The position numbers were made by a program, and so were the translations under genes. Under the pieces are notes generated by a model, which searched no databases, was not told the DNA's origin, and saw only the letters and a list, made by a program, of their open reading frames with translations. Source: Candidatus Eisenbergiella intestinipullorum (lineage in GTDB: Bacteria; Bacillota; Clostridia; Lachnospirales; Lachnospiraceae). Taken from it: a stretch of DNA of 64,000 nucleotides. The stretch spans positions 1 to 64,000 of the forward strand of contig DWWH01000044.1 in assembly GCA_019119815.1 (NCBI GenBank), in the 5' to 3' direction. This document shows, one piece after another, positions 37,684 to 46,169 of this stretch; position 1 is the stretch's first letter, and the number at the start of each line of letters is the position of its first letter.

Positions 37684-38889
37684 ATGGAAAGAGAAAATGC
37701 GGTTCCCGCGGTTGCGGGAGGAAAACCGGTCAGAGATACAAAAATTTTTTACGGGCACCAGTATCTGGACGAGGCGGATTACCAGGCCGTTCTGGACGTC
37801 CTGAAAAGCGACTATCTGACCTGCGGGCCGAAGATCGGAGAGCTGGAGGAAAAGCTCTGCCGTCTCACGGGCGCGAAGCATGCGGTCACAGTCAGCAATG
37901 GGACGGCGGCGCTGCACATCGCCTGCCTCGCGGCTGGCGTGGGACCGGGGGACGAGGTGATCACCACGCCCATCACCTTCGCCGCCTCGGCAAACTGTGC
38001 TCTCTACTGCGGAGCAAAGCCCGTTTTTGCGGACATTGATGAGAAAACCTATAACATCGATCCGCAGCAGGTGCGCGCACATATCACGGAAAGGACGAAA
38101 GCGGTAGTGGCTGTGGATTTTACCGGACAGTCCACAAATCTGAAAAGGCTGCGGGAAATCTGCGACGAATACAACCTGGTGCTGATCACGGATGGGGCGC
38201 ATTCCATCGGGACCCGCTACGACGGGAAGGCGACCGGTTCCATTGCGGATATGACCACCTTCAGCTTCCATCCGGTAAAAACGGTGACCAGCGGGGAGGG
38301 AGGAGCGGTTCTGACGAACAGCGATGAATATCACCAGCGGCTGGAGCTGTTCGGCAAGCACGGAATCACCCGGGACCCCGCACTCATGTCGAAGGAGCCG
38401 GACGGCCCTTGGTATTATGAGCAGATCGCGCTCGGCTACAACTACCGCATGACGGATATTCAGGCGGGGCTTCTGATCAGCCAGCTGGACAAGCTGGACA
38501 GGTTCCGCGCCCGCAGAAAGGAGATCGTGAGACGCTACGATGAGGCTTTTTCACAGATCCCCCAGATCGCGGTACAGCAGGAGATCCCGGAATCCGATAC
38601 CACCCGGCACCTGTATATCCTCAGGATCCGTCCGGAAATGCTGAAAATCGACCGGAAGGGATTTTTTGAAGCCATGGCGGCGGAGAACATCTGCTGCAAC
38701 GTTCACTATATCCCCGTGTATTATTTCCCGTATTATCAGAAGCTCGGCTATCGGAAGGGACTCTGCCCGAAAGCGGAAAAGCTGTATGAGGAGATCCTTT
38801 CTCTGCCGCTCTATTATGCGATGAGCGATCAGGATGTGGAGGATGTGATCGAAGCGGTGCGCAGAATCTGCGCCTGGTATGCGAAATAA
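37684..38889 (+). CDS. pseC: UDP-4-amino-4,6-dideoxy-beta-L-AltNAc transaminase
   Basis: PseC adds the 4-amino group in the second step of pseudaminate synthesis, using PLP and glutamate. It is a DegT/DnrJ/EryC1-fold aminotransferase of 401 residues. The PLP lysine is K199 in HPVKTVTSGEGG, the substrate region is DGAHSIG (near residue 177), and NYRMTDIQAGLL (near residue 255) is typical of the family. The start at 37684 follows GGAGGAA; the frame open from 37534 is rejected. It is separated from pseB by 200 bases containing a terminator-like hairpin. Confidence 0.9.
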   Translation: MERENAVPAVAGGKPVRDTKIFYGHQYLDEADYQAVLDVLKSDYLTCGPKIGELEEKLCRLTGAKHAVTVSNGTAALHIACLAAGVGPGDEVITTPITFAASANCALYCGAKPVFADIDEKTYNIDPQQVRAHITERTKAVVAVDFTGQSTNLKRLREICDEYNLVLITDGAHSIGTRYDGKATGSIADMTTFSFHPVKTVTSGEGGAVLTNSDEYHQRLELFGKHGITRDPALMSKEPDGPWYYEQIALGYNYRMTDIQAGLLISQLDKLDRFRARRKEIVRRYDEAFSQIPQIAVQQEIPESDTTRHLYILRIRPEMLKIDRKGFFEAMAAENICCNVHYIPVYYFPYYQKLGYRKGLCPKAEKLYEEILSLPLYYAMSDQDVEDVIEAVRRICAWYAK

Positions 38890-38920
38890 AGGGATGATGC
38901 AGGAGCGGAGGCTTCCCGGC

Positions 38921-39050
38921 GGCCGGAAAAGAGAAGATGACATCCGGGAGAAAGAAGCGCGGCCGGAAAAGCAGAGACGGCAGCCGGGAGGCAGAAATAC
39001 GGCCGGAAAAGCGGAGACGGCAGCCGGGAGGAAGAAGCGCAGCCGGAAAA
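38921..39050 (+). repeat. 40-bp tandem repeat, about 3.25 copies
   Basis: Units begin with (A/G)GCCGGAAAA at 38921, 38961, 39001 and 39041, an exact 40-bp period. The second and third units are nearly identical and the first is diverged. The array fills most of the gap between pseC and the next glycosyltransferase and ends at its AAGGAG ribosome site. The period is not a multiple of three, so it is not a coding repeat. Confidence 0.85.
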
Positions 39051-39066
39051 AAGGAGTAACAGCAGC

Positions 39067-40101
39067 ATGAAACTGAGCGTGATCGTGCCCGTTTATAATA
39101 CGGCCGGAGAGGGCAGGCTGGAATACTGCCTTAACTCTCTGGTGAATCAGACCCTGCAGGATATGGAGATCATCGCAGTGGACGACTGCTCCACGGATGA
39201 TTCCCTGGAAATCCTGCGCCGTTTTGAAAAGCAGTATCCCGGAAGGGTGCGGGCCATCCATTCCGAAGTGAACCGGAAGCAGGGCGGTGCGAAGAATATC
39301 GGTCTGTCCCTGGCGCAGGGGGAGTGGATCGGTTTTATTGACAGCGATGACTGGATCACGCCGGACATGTATGAAAAGCTGCTCGACCGCGCACAGGAGA
39401 CGGGAGCGGATATGGTAGGCTGCGATTACTGCCTGACCTGGGAGCACAGCATGAAGGTAGGGCAGGTGGTGCACAACAACCGTCCGGAGCAGGCGGGGCT
39501 TCTGAATCACGAAAAATACGCCTCTCTCATTCTGGACAGCGGAAGTCTGGTGGTGAAGATTTACCGCCGGGAGATCATCCTGGGCTGTGACAGCCGGTTC
39601 CCGGAGGGGATTTTTTATGAGGATAATGCGCTGGGGAATACCTGGATGCTGCGGGCAAAGCATTTTGAATACGTTCCGGAGCCCCTCTACTATTATTTCC
39701 AGCATGATGCTTCCACCGTTCATACCATTACGAAAAAACGCTGTGAGGACCGGATGCAGGCCGGCCGGATCATGATCGCCGAGGCGAAGAAATACGGCTA
39801 TTTTGAAGAATATGCCAGGGAACTGGAATACAGCTTCACCGTCCTTTTTTATGTGAACACGCTTTTTTCCTACATGTTCGGGGTGAAAAAGAAGGAACCC
39901 GCGTTTGTGGATGCCATGGGACGCGAGATGCGGGAAACCTTTCCCGATTTTCAGAAGAATCCCTGGTATCAGAAACGCTTCAACGAAGAGGAAAAGAAGC
40001 TGGTGGCGATGCAGCAGGGCTCCACGCGGCGGTTCATGCTCTATTTTACCCTTCTGTGGACCTGGAGGGGATTGCGAAAGAGGCTGGCGAAAAAAGGATG
40101 A
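39067..40101 (+). CDS. Family 2 glycosyltransferase (CpsI/EpsJ-like)
   Basis: This 344-residue GT2 enzyme has LSVIVPVYNT at the start, AVDDCSTDDSLEIL (near residue 38), GGAKNIGLSLAQG and the metal-binding IDSDDWITP (near residue 95). The C-terminal half is long and helical, as in capsule GT2 proteins that act on polyprenyl-linked chains. AAGGAG precedes the ATG, directly after the 40-bp repeat array. The acceptor is unknown. Confidence 0.88.
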   Translation: MKLSVIVPVYNTAGEGRLEYCLNSLVNQTLQDMEIIAVDDCSTDDSLEILRRFEKQYPGRVRAIHSEVNRKQGGAKNIGLSLAQGEWIGFIDSDDWITPDMYEKLLDRAQETGADMVGCDYCLTWEHSMKVGQVVHNNRPEQAGLLNHEKYASLILDSGSLVVKIYRREIILGCDSRFPEGIFYEDNALGNTWMLRAKHFEYVPEPLYYYFQHDASTVHTITKKRCEDRMQAGRIMIAEAKKYGYFEEYARELEYSFTVLFYVNTLFSYMFGVKKKEPAFVDAMGREMRETFPDFQKNPWYQKRFNEEEKKLVAMQQGSTRRFMLYFTLLWTWRGLRKRLAKKG

Positions 40102-40119
40102 GCGGGAAGGAAGAGGCAG

Positions 40120-41400
40120 ATGACGAAGAAGAAAGCGGCACTGATCGGAGCGGGGGAAGAATCCCTTCATACCATAGAGGCGGCGCACCGGCTGGGCGTA
40201 TTTGTGACGGCGCTGGACGGAAATCCGGCTGCGGCGGGCCTGAAGGCTGCGGACGAGGGTCTTGCAGTGGATATTTCCAGAGAGGATGAGGTGATCCGGG
40301 CGCTTCGTAGGGAAACGGACCGGGCGCAGACGGAAGGGCCGGATTTTGTGATCACCGGTCCCATCGGACGCTATCTGACTACGGCGGGAGCGGTGAACGA
40401 CGCCTTTCATCTGGACGGCATCAGCAGGCAGTCCGCCGTCTGGTGTACGGACAAGTATCTGTTCCATGAAAAGCTGCATGCGGCCGGTCTGAGAGACTGT
40501 CATTGTGAACTGGTCCCTGCCTTTTGTGGAAAAAAAACGGAGGAAGCACGGCAGATCGTGGATAACCTGGTGAAAAAGGCCGGAGAAGAGTTTTCCTTTC
40601 CTGCGATCCTGAAGCCGCGCTGCGGTTCCGGAAGCAGAGGGATCTTTTTTCTCAACAGCCTGCAGGAGCTGCGTGAAGCGCTTGGAGCGCTCGCCGGAGA
40701 GGCCGGCGGATGCTGTGAGGATTATGTGCTGGAGGAAGCGGCGCCAGGCACGGAATATGGAGTGGATGCCGCAATGGACCACGCGCATTATTGCCAGATC
40801 CTGCTTCGCAGAAAGCTGCTCACACCGCCGCCTGCCCGCCAGGCGGTGGGATATTTTTCCGTGACAGGGGAAGACAGACAGGAGGCGGAGCTGACCGGCC
40901 AGGTGCGTACGTATCTGGAACGGGTGACGGCTGCGCTTAAGCTGCAGGACTGCCTGCTCCATGCGGATCTGATGATCTCAGACAGCCGGATTTTTGTCAT
41001 CGAGCTTTCCGCCCGGCCTTCCGGTCATCATCTGCACGATCTGTTTACGCCTATGGCTACGGGTGTGGATATGGCGGAGGCCTATATCCGCAGCCGGTGC
41101 GGTCTTCCCTATACCTATGAGCCGCAGACAGCGCGCAGGCTTCTGATCCGTTATTTTGCTCTGCCGGAGGGCATTGTGAAGGCAGTGCCGAAAAAGGAAG
41201 AGCTGGCGCTTCCTGAGGGAATCCGTTTGCGTGGCTGGGACTGTGAGATTCGGCCGGGAGACCGGATGGAGCGGGTGACCACCGGCCATTCCGTGATGGG
41301 ACGGGGCTATTTTATCCTGGAAGGGAAGACGGATGAGAAGCTGGAAGCGGCGGCGGAAAAGATCCTTGGGGAGTTTGCGGTGGAAGAGGCTGCCATCTGA
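40120..41400 (+). CDS. ATP-grasp ligase of unknown substrate
   Basis: ATP-grasp enzymes activate a carboxylate as an acyl phosphate and join it to an amine or thiol. This 426-residue protein has an N-terminal Rossmann-like part (GAGEESLHTIEAAHRLG, near residue 10), the ATP-binding lysine region ILKPRCGSGSRGIFF (near residue 165) and the Mg-binding end LHADLMISDSRIFVIELSARPSG (around residues 280-302, with the E and R expected). The length and order resemble carbamoyl-phosphate-synthase-like ligases. It sits 18 bases after a glycosyltransferase. Attaching an amino acid or other acid to a sugar amine is a plausible role here, but this is inference. Confidence 0.78.
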   Translation: MTKKKAALIGAGEESLHTIEAAHRLGVFVTALDGNPAAAGLKAADEGLAVDISREDEVIRALRRETDRAQTEGPDFVITGPIGRYLTTAGAVNDAFHLDGISRQSAVWCTDKYLFHEKLHAAGLRDCHCELVPAFCGKKTEEARQIVDNLVKKAGEEFSFPAILKPRCGSGSRGIFFLNSLQELREALGALAGEAGGCCEDYVLEEAAPGTEYGVDAAMDHAHYCQILLRRKLLTPPPARQAVGYFSVTGEDRQEAELTGQVRTYLERVTAALKLQDCLLHADLMISDSRIFVIELSARPSGHHLHDLFTPMATGVDMAEAYIRSRCGLPYTYEPQTARRLLIRYFALPEGIVKAVPKKEELALPEGIRLRGWDCEIRPGDRMERVTTGHSVMGRGYFILEGKTDEKLEAAAEKILGEFAVEEAAI

Positions 41401-41464
41401 GCAGAAAAGGAAGGGAAGCTGAAAAAGGAAGAAGAGGAAAATTATGGAATAGGGGGTAAAGGAC

Positions 41465-42322
41465 ATGCGTTTACAGGAAGAACCGCTCGCAAAGGTTATC
41501 ACTCCGCCGGAAATTGATTTCGCGGCGGAAGGTCTGGTCCAGAAGGAGGGCGTGGTATATACCACACAGAACGGAAAAGCGTACCGGATGGATATTGTCT
41601 ATCCTGCTGATGCGGCGGAGGCGCTCCCCGCCGTGGTGTGGGTGCATGGAGGAGGATGGTCGGATGAGAAGCTGACCCGGAAATATCTGCCGAGTACGGA
41701 GCTGGCACAGCTTGCCGGACGGGGATTCGTAACGGTGAGCATTGATTACCGCCTGAGCCAGGAGGCGCCGTTCCCGGCACAGATTGAGGACTGCAAGGCG
41801 GCCGTGCGGTTCCTGCGCGCTCATGCGGAGGAATTTCATGTGGATCCCGGGCGGATCGCTGCCTGGGGAGAATCGGCGGGAGGGCATCTGGTGGAGCTGA
41901 TGGCCTACAGCACGGACGGGGAATTTCTGAATGACTGCTGCCCGGATTATTCCTCTCGGATCCAGGCGGTGATCCCCTGGTATGCGCCCGCGGATATGAG
42001 GCTGACGCCGGAGGAATGGGAAAGCTCGGAGGTATACGGAAGGCTGTTCCCGGCTGCAGATCCGAAAGAGCGTGAGCGCCTGATGGAGCAGGCGAGCCCG
42101 ATCTGCTATGCCGCCCGGAAAAATCCGCCCACTCTGCTCATGCATGGAGATGCGGACCGGCTGGTCAGCCCGGAAAACAGCAGGAGAATGCAGAAAGCAC
42201 TGCGGGACGCAGGAAACGATGCCCGTCTGATCCTGGTTCCGGGACAGGGGCATGGCTTCTTCGACGGAGCGGAATACTATAAACAGATCTTTCAGTTCCT
42301 GGAAAAGATACTGAGAGGATAG
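41465..42322 (+). CDS. Alpha/beta hydrolase, esterase/lipase-like
   Basis: This is a 285-residue alpha/beta-hydrolase of the hormone-sensitive-lipase/BD-FAE type. The oxyanion motif HGGGW is near residue 60, the nucleophile elbow GESAGGH is near residue 137, the acid lies in HGDADRLV (near residue 226) and the histidine in GQGHGFF (near residue 262). No signal peptide is seen, so it acts in the cytoplasm, perhaps removing acyl groups from sugars or xenobiotics. GGTAAAGGA precedes the ATG. It ends the plus-strand glycan run and a strong hairpin follows. Confidence 0.87.
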   Translation: MRLQEEPLAKVITPPEIDFAAEGLVQKEGVVYTTQNGKAYRMDIVYPADAAEALPAVVWVHGGGWSDEKLTRKYLPSTELAQLAGRGFVTVSIDYRLSQEAPFPAQIEDCKAAVRFLRAHAEEFHVDPGRIAAWGESAGGHLVELMAYSTDGEFLNDCCPDYSSRIQAVIPWYAPADMRLTPEEWESSEVYGRLFPAADPKERERLMEQASPICYAARKNPPTLLMHGDADRLVSPENSRRMQKALRDAGNDARLILVPGQGHGFFDGAEYYKQIFQFLEKILRG

Positions 42323-42341
42323 AATTTGCGGTAGGGAGAGA

Positions 42342-42383
42342 GACCGGAGCCGGCACATGTCATAGCGTGTGCCGGCTCCGGTC
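42342..42383 (+). terminator. 16-bp hairpin after the hydrolase gene
   Basis: A perfect 16-bp stem (42342-42357 with 42368-42383) and a 10-base loop lie 20 bases after the stop. There is no U-run. It is the probable end of the glycan transcript. The 42384-42547 stretch beyond shows no convincing gene. Confidence 0.5.
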
Positions 42384-42547
42384 GTTCCGGAAAGCCTTAC
42401 CGGGCATAGTGCGGATATTTTTCCAATGCTTCTTGCTGGGAGAGGCAAAAGCTGATCCGCAGCTTTTGGCAGATTTGCTGCGGATCGATCCTCTGCTCCT
42501 GATTTCACGGATCAGGCTGCAGGTATGCCCTCTGACAGTAACAGCGG

Positions 42548-42748
42548 CTATTCTTTTACATGCGTAATAATATCTTCTACCTGGCAGTCGAGAATGTTGC
42601 AGAGAACATCCAGAGTATGTGTTGAGATATTCTGGTTTGCCCGCATTCGCGACAGCTGCCCTGCCGATATGCCGTATTTTTTGATCAGCTGATACTGGCT
42701 GACCTTCTTTTTTTCCAAAGTAAGCCAAAACGGGGCATAGGAAATCAT
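42548..42748 (-). CDS. Small XRE-family (Cro/CI-type) regulator
   Basis: This is a 66-residue helix-turn-helix protein. The HTH is SQYQLIKKYGISAGQLSRMRAN (about residues 17-38; recognition helix ISAGQLSRM), followed by the family pattern NISTHTLDVLCNILDCQVEDII. It is a single-domain DNA-binding protein as in many Firmicutes. GGAGGAG lies before the ATG. It is divergent from the AraC-type gene and a 10-2-10 palindrome lies between them, a likely operator for one or both. Confidence 0.85.
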   Translation of the reverse strand: MISYAPFWLTLEKKKVSQYQLIKKYGISAGQLSRMRANQNISTHTLDVLCNILDCQVEDIITHVKE

Positions 42749-42797
42749 GCTTTCTGCTCCTCCTGCTTGCGTATTACCCGTATATTGCTTATATTAA

Positions 42798-42819
42798 TAT
42801 TAGCCATAAATGGCTAATA
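42798..42819. promoter_or_regulatory. Perfect 10-2-10 palindrome, putative operator
   Basis: TATTAGCCAT-AA-ATGGCTAATA lies in the divergent gap between the XRE regulator and the membrane AraC regulator, within AT-rich sequence. A palindrome of this size fits a dimeric HTH regulator such as the adjacent XRE protein. Confidence 0.6.
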
Positions 42820-42858
42820 ACGCGGCAGGAAGCCAGGAGAGGGGAGCCACGGAAAAAT

Positions 42859-45057
42859 ATGAGACGATATTTTCAGCTGGATATTGCGGATAAAAAATAC
42901 AGGTCTGTTTTGCTGCTGAGCTACAGCACGATAGCCGTTCTGACGATCATCATATTGCTCGGAGGGATTTTTTCCTGGTTTAACACGCATACCAGAGCGG
43001 TTATTTATGATATGTCCATGGAACAGCTTAAGAATCTGGACACGGTTGTCGCAAATACGCTGGATATGTATCGGATCCAGCTTCAGACTGCCTGGCAGGA
43101 CAGCGGTGTGAAGGAATATTTTTATACCGGAGAAGAAAGCTGGGAAAATGAATATCTTGTAGGAAACTATTTTTATAAAATGTGCGTAAATAATAGGACG
43201 GCGGATTATGTCTGTCTGTTCAGAGAAGGGCAATATCAGTATTATGGTCCTCACTATCCGGAAGAACAGGAGAAGCGCCAGATTGAAGAACTGATTCCCA
43301 AAACGGAAAATGATACCCAGCAGTTTCTGATAGAGACAGATTCCGGAAAAAATCTCTGTATTTTTTTGACGGAGAGAAGCGCTGTCGGAGCGGAGCCGGA
43401 TAAGGGGATTGTGTATTCTCTGAATCTGTCGGAAATGGAAAGACAGATGATCTCGCAGGAAAATGAAGATTCTGTTTTTCTGGTATTTTCTGACGACGGG
43501 CAGGAGATGATGACCGGAAAGCTGGATGCCGGACGGCTGGACAGAGTCAGAGAACAGCTCATGAAAGACGGACGCGGAAAGCGGAATCAGGAAATGGTGC
43601 TGGATGGCCGAAAGTATCTGTACAACAGCCTGTATCAGGAAGAGATCGGCATGCGCTTCGTATTGCTGCAGGACTATCAGGTCCTGCAGGCGCAGATGAA
43701 CGGGATCTGGAAAGTCGCTGTCGCCTGTGTGATCGTCAGTCTTCTTGCCGCGCTTATCCTGGCGGTATTTTTGACCAACAGGCTTTATTATCCGCTGGAG
43801 GAATTTTTTGAAAGGCTGCATTTGGGAGAGGCAAGCGTCGGAGAAGGGGAATACAGCCGGAGACAGGCGGAAATGACAAGCGAGCGGATCATCAGCCAGA
43901 TCCATATGATGTCGCAGCAATATCATTCAGACGAGGTACTTTCTTTTCTGAACGGAGATGAGGGAATGGAAATCCCCATGGCTCTGAAATTGTCGGATCG
44001 GAATGAAGAAGCGAGATTCCTGCTGTTCTGGACTCAAAAGAGAGTATTGGAACGAGCCTGTATGGAAAGGATCCGGGGTCTGCTTACGGAAAATTTTTCC
44101 GGATGTAAGCTGACAGCCTTTCAGGAACCCTGTTCTCCATGGATCCTGATCTGTCTGAAGGATCCGGTCCGGATCGGAGCGCTGGAAAAAGAAGGGTGGT
44201 TCGGCGAACGGATCGATCAAGTCTGCAGGCAGTTTGCGGAAGAAAAAGGAGTGCAGTTATATTATGCCGTTTCCGGGCTATTGCGGGAGGAAACAGAAAT
44301 CCGTCCGGCCTTTCAGGAGCTGCAGACGCTTCAGAAATACCATCTCCTTGGACAGAGCGGACAGGGAATGCGGGCAGAGCCGTTTGCAAAACGGGAGAAA
44401 ATGGAAATTCCGTCCAGGATTTACGGGGAATATCTGAATGCGGTGAAAAAGGGAGATGCAGAAGAAGCGAAGAAGCAGCTTCCCGGGATCCTGAAACAGC
44501 TGTCCGGCTTTGAGATCCATAAGGTACTGCTGTCGCTGGCCGGTTTCTGCGTTTCTCTGGAACAGAGCAGCTGGGAACAGGAGCAAGGAGGCAGACAGAG
44601 ACAGGAAAAATTTCTGGAGCATTATATCAGGCTCTCTTCCCTGTATGATCTTTCGGAGCTGGAAGAATATCTTGGAAGACTGACAGAGGAGGCCTGTCTG
44701 GAAAACAGTGTCTTTCAGGAAAAAACGCTGAGAATGAATCTGCTGGACGCGGTGGAGTACATCAGAGAGCATTACAGGGAAGATGCGATCAGCGTGGAAC
44801 AGGTCGCAGACCGGTTTCATATGTCGGTTTCCTATTTCAGCAAGCTGTTCCATGAATATACCGGCATGACGTTCCCGGAGTTTATCAATGACCTGCGGCT
44901 TACCTATGCGAAAGAGCTTCTTCTGTCGGATCGGGATCTGAATGTCAAACGGGTGGCTCAGCTGTGCGGCTTCGGTACTACTTCCTATTTTTCTCAGCAG
45001 TTCAAGAAAAAATTCGGCATTTCTCCATCAACGGTAAGGAATATCAGAGAAAAATAA
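42859..45057 (+). CDS. Membrane-bound AraC-family sensor/regulator
   Basis: This 732-residue protein combines an extracellular sensor and a DNA-binding domain. One helix at about residues 18-40 and a second at about 284-306 frame a 240-residue extracytoplasmic region, probably Cache-like. A cytoplasmic linker follows, and the C-terminal 100 residues form a double AraC HTH (VEQVADRFHMSVSYFSKLF, then VKRVAQLCGFGTTSYFSQQF). Such proteins in Firmicutes control adjacent LplABC-type sugar importers in place of a two-component pair; no separate kinase is present. It is followed by a terminator and then lplB. Base composition looks more AT-rich than the glycan genes. Confidence 0.88.
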   Translation: MRRYFQLDIADKKYRSVLLLSYSTIAVLTIIILLGGIFSWFNTHTRAVIYDMSMEQLKNLDTVVANTLDMYRIQLQTAWQDSGVKEYFYTGEESWENEYLVGNYFYKMCVNNRTADYVCLFREGQYQYYGPHYPEEQEKRQIEELIPKTENDTQQFLIETDSGKNLCIFLTERSAVGAEPDKGIVYSLNLSEMERQMISQENEDSVFLVFSDDGQEMMTGKLDAGRLDRVREQLMKDGRGKRNQEMVLDGRKYLYNSLYQEEIGMRFVLLQDYQVLQAQMNGIWKVAVACVIVSLLAALILAVFLTNRLYYPLEEFFERLHLGEASVGEGEYSRRQAEMTSERIISQIHMMSQQYHSDEVLSFLNGDEGMEIPMALKLSDRNEEARFLLFWTQKRVLERACMERIRGLLTENFSGCKLTAFQEPCSPWILICLKDPVRIGALEKEGWFGERIDQVCRQFAEEKGVQLYYAVSGLLREETEIRPAFQELQTLQKYHLLGQSGQGMRAEPFAKREKMEIPSRIYGEYLNAVKKGDAEEAKKQLPGILKQLSGFEIHKVLLSLAGFCVSLEQSSWEQEQGGRQRQEKFLEHYIRLSSLYDLSELEEYLGRLTEEACLENSVFQEKTLRMNLLDAVEYIREHYREDAISVEQVADRFHMSVSYFSKLFHEYTGMTFPEFINDLRLTYAKELLLSDRDLNVKRVAQLCGFGTTSYFSQQFKKKFGISPSTVRNIREK

Positions 45058-45074
45058 CAGAAACAGATAAAAAT

Positions 45075-45130
45075 GATATGCATTTTACGGCACTTTTTGT
45101 TGAAAAGTGGGTGGAATGCATATCTTTTTT
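45075..45130 (+). terminator. Rho-independent terminator after the AraC-type gene
   Basis: GATATGCATT (45075-45084) pairs with AATGCATATC (45115-45124). An inner CACTTTT/AAAAGTG stem (45091-45097, 45103-45109) is nested in it, and TTTTTTCTTT follows. Confidence 0.75.
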
Positions 45131-45154
45131 CTTTCGGGGAAGGAAAGAGATGCT

Positions 45155-45160
45155 TATAAT
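45155..45160 (+). promoter_or_regulatory. -10 box of the lpl-type importer operon
   Basis: A perfect TATAAT lies 30 bases before the lplB-like start, just after the terminator. No good -35 is visible (TTTCGG at 45132-45137), fitting an activator-dependent promoter. Confidence 0.45.
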
Positions 45161-45190
45161 GGCCCTATCAAGCGAAAGGGAGGAGAAAAG

Positions 45191-46156
45191 ATGTTCAGAC
45201 CAAAACCAACCTCAGAACATGCCCGAGCCAAAAAGGGAAATGCGATTCGCAGGTTCAGGCAGGAAATGCCGCTGTATCTGCTGGCTCTGCCGGGAGTGAT
45301 CGCGCTGCTTCTGTTTTCCTATTTCCCGATGGCGGGAATCATTCTTGTATTTAAGGATTACAACTTCCGGGGCGGGATCTTCGGAAGCCCATGGGCGGAC
45401 CCGATCTATAAGAATTTCAGATTCTTCTTTAATAATCTTTCCACAGCAATGCGGTCAACGGGTCTGACCGTTATGTACAACCTGCTGTTTTTCCTGGCAG
45501 GAACGCTGTTCGCTGTGGCGATCGCGATCATGCTCAGCGAGATCAAGTCAAAATGGTTCATCAAGGCTTCTCAGAGCCTGATGTTTCTGCCCTATTTTAT
45601 TTCCTGGATGGTTACGGGGGCAATCCTGTATGCTTTGCTGAATGTGGATTCCGGGCTGGTAAACCAGCTTTTGATCTCCATGGGAAAAGAGCCGATTGAT
45701 TTTTATGCGAGGCCGCAGATGTGGATTCTGATCCTGACGATCGCCAATACCTGGCAGAGCTGCGGATATACATCCATCATCTATTATGGTGTACTGACCG
45801 GGATCGATTCTTCTCTTTATGAAGCGGCAAAAGTGGACGGAGCGACGAAGCTGCAGAGTATTTTTAAGATCACGATTCCGCTGCTGCGTCCTACGGTTAC
45901 GATCCTGTTCCTTCTTTCCGTAGGGAATATGCTGAAGGGAAATCTGAATATGGTCATAGGTCTGACCAACCTGAATCCCGTATTGTTCCCGACGACGGAT
46001 CTGATCGACGTTTTTGTGTATAGAAGCGGCGTCAGAAACGGAGAGATGGCATTTGCTTCAGCTATTTCGCTTTATCAGTCCCTGTTTGGCTTCCTTCTGG
46101 TGATCGCGGCCAACAAAATAGCGGGAAAGATCGATAAAGATACCACATTGTTTTAG
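45191..46156 (+). CDS. ABC sugar importer permease, LplB/YteP type
   Basis: This is an inner-membrane permease of a carbohydrate uptake (CUT1) ABC transporter, 321 residues with six hydrophobic segments. The N-terminus LYLLALPGVIALLLFSYFPM and the EAA loop (YEAAKVDGATKLQSIFKITIP, near residues 213-233) that contacts the ATPase are typical. The start at 45191 follows GGGAGGAG; the frame from 45107 is rejected. No ATPase is encoded nearby, as is common for LplABC-type systems, which share an MsmK-like ATPase. Confidence 0.92.
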   Translation: MFRPKPTSEHARAKKGNAIRRFRQEMPLYLLALPGVIALLLFSYFPMAGIILVFKDYNFRGGIFGSPWADPIYKNFRFFFNNLSTAMRSTGLTVMYNLLFFLAGTLFAVAIAIMLSEIKSKWFIKASQSLMFLPYFISWMVTGAILYALLNVDSGLVNQLLISMGKEPIDFYARPQMWILILTIANTWQSCGYTSIIYYGVLTGIDSSLYEAAKVDGATKLQSIFKITIPLLRPTVTILFLLSVGNMLKGNLNMVIGLTNLNPVLFPTTDLIDVFVYRSGVRNGEMAFASAISLYQSLFGFLLVIAANKIAGKIDKDTTLF

Positions 46157-46169
46157 AGGAGGAAAGGGA

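Noticed and set aside
42397..42504. Minus-strand open stretch of 35 codons downstream of the XRE gene, resembling a protein C-terminus
   Set aside because: It has no start codon or ribosome site and is bounded by an in-frame stop upstream. It might be a gene remnant but nothing supports it.
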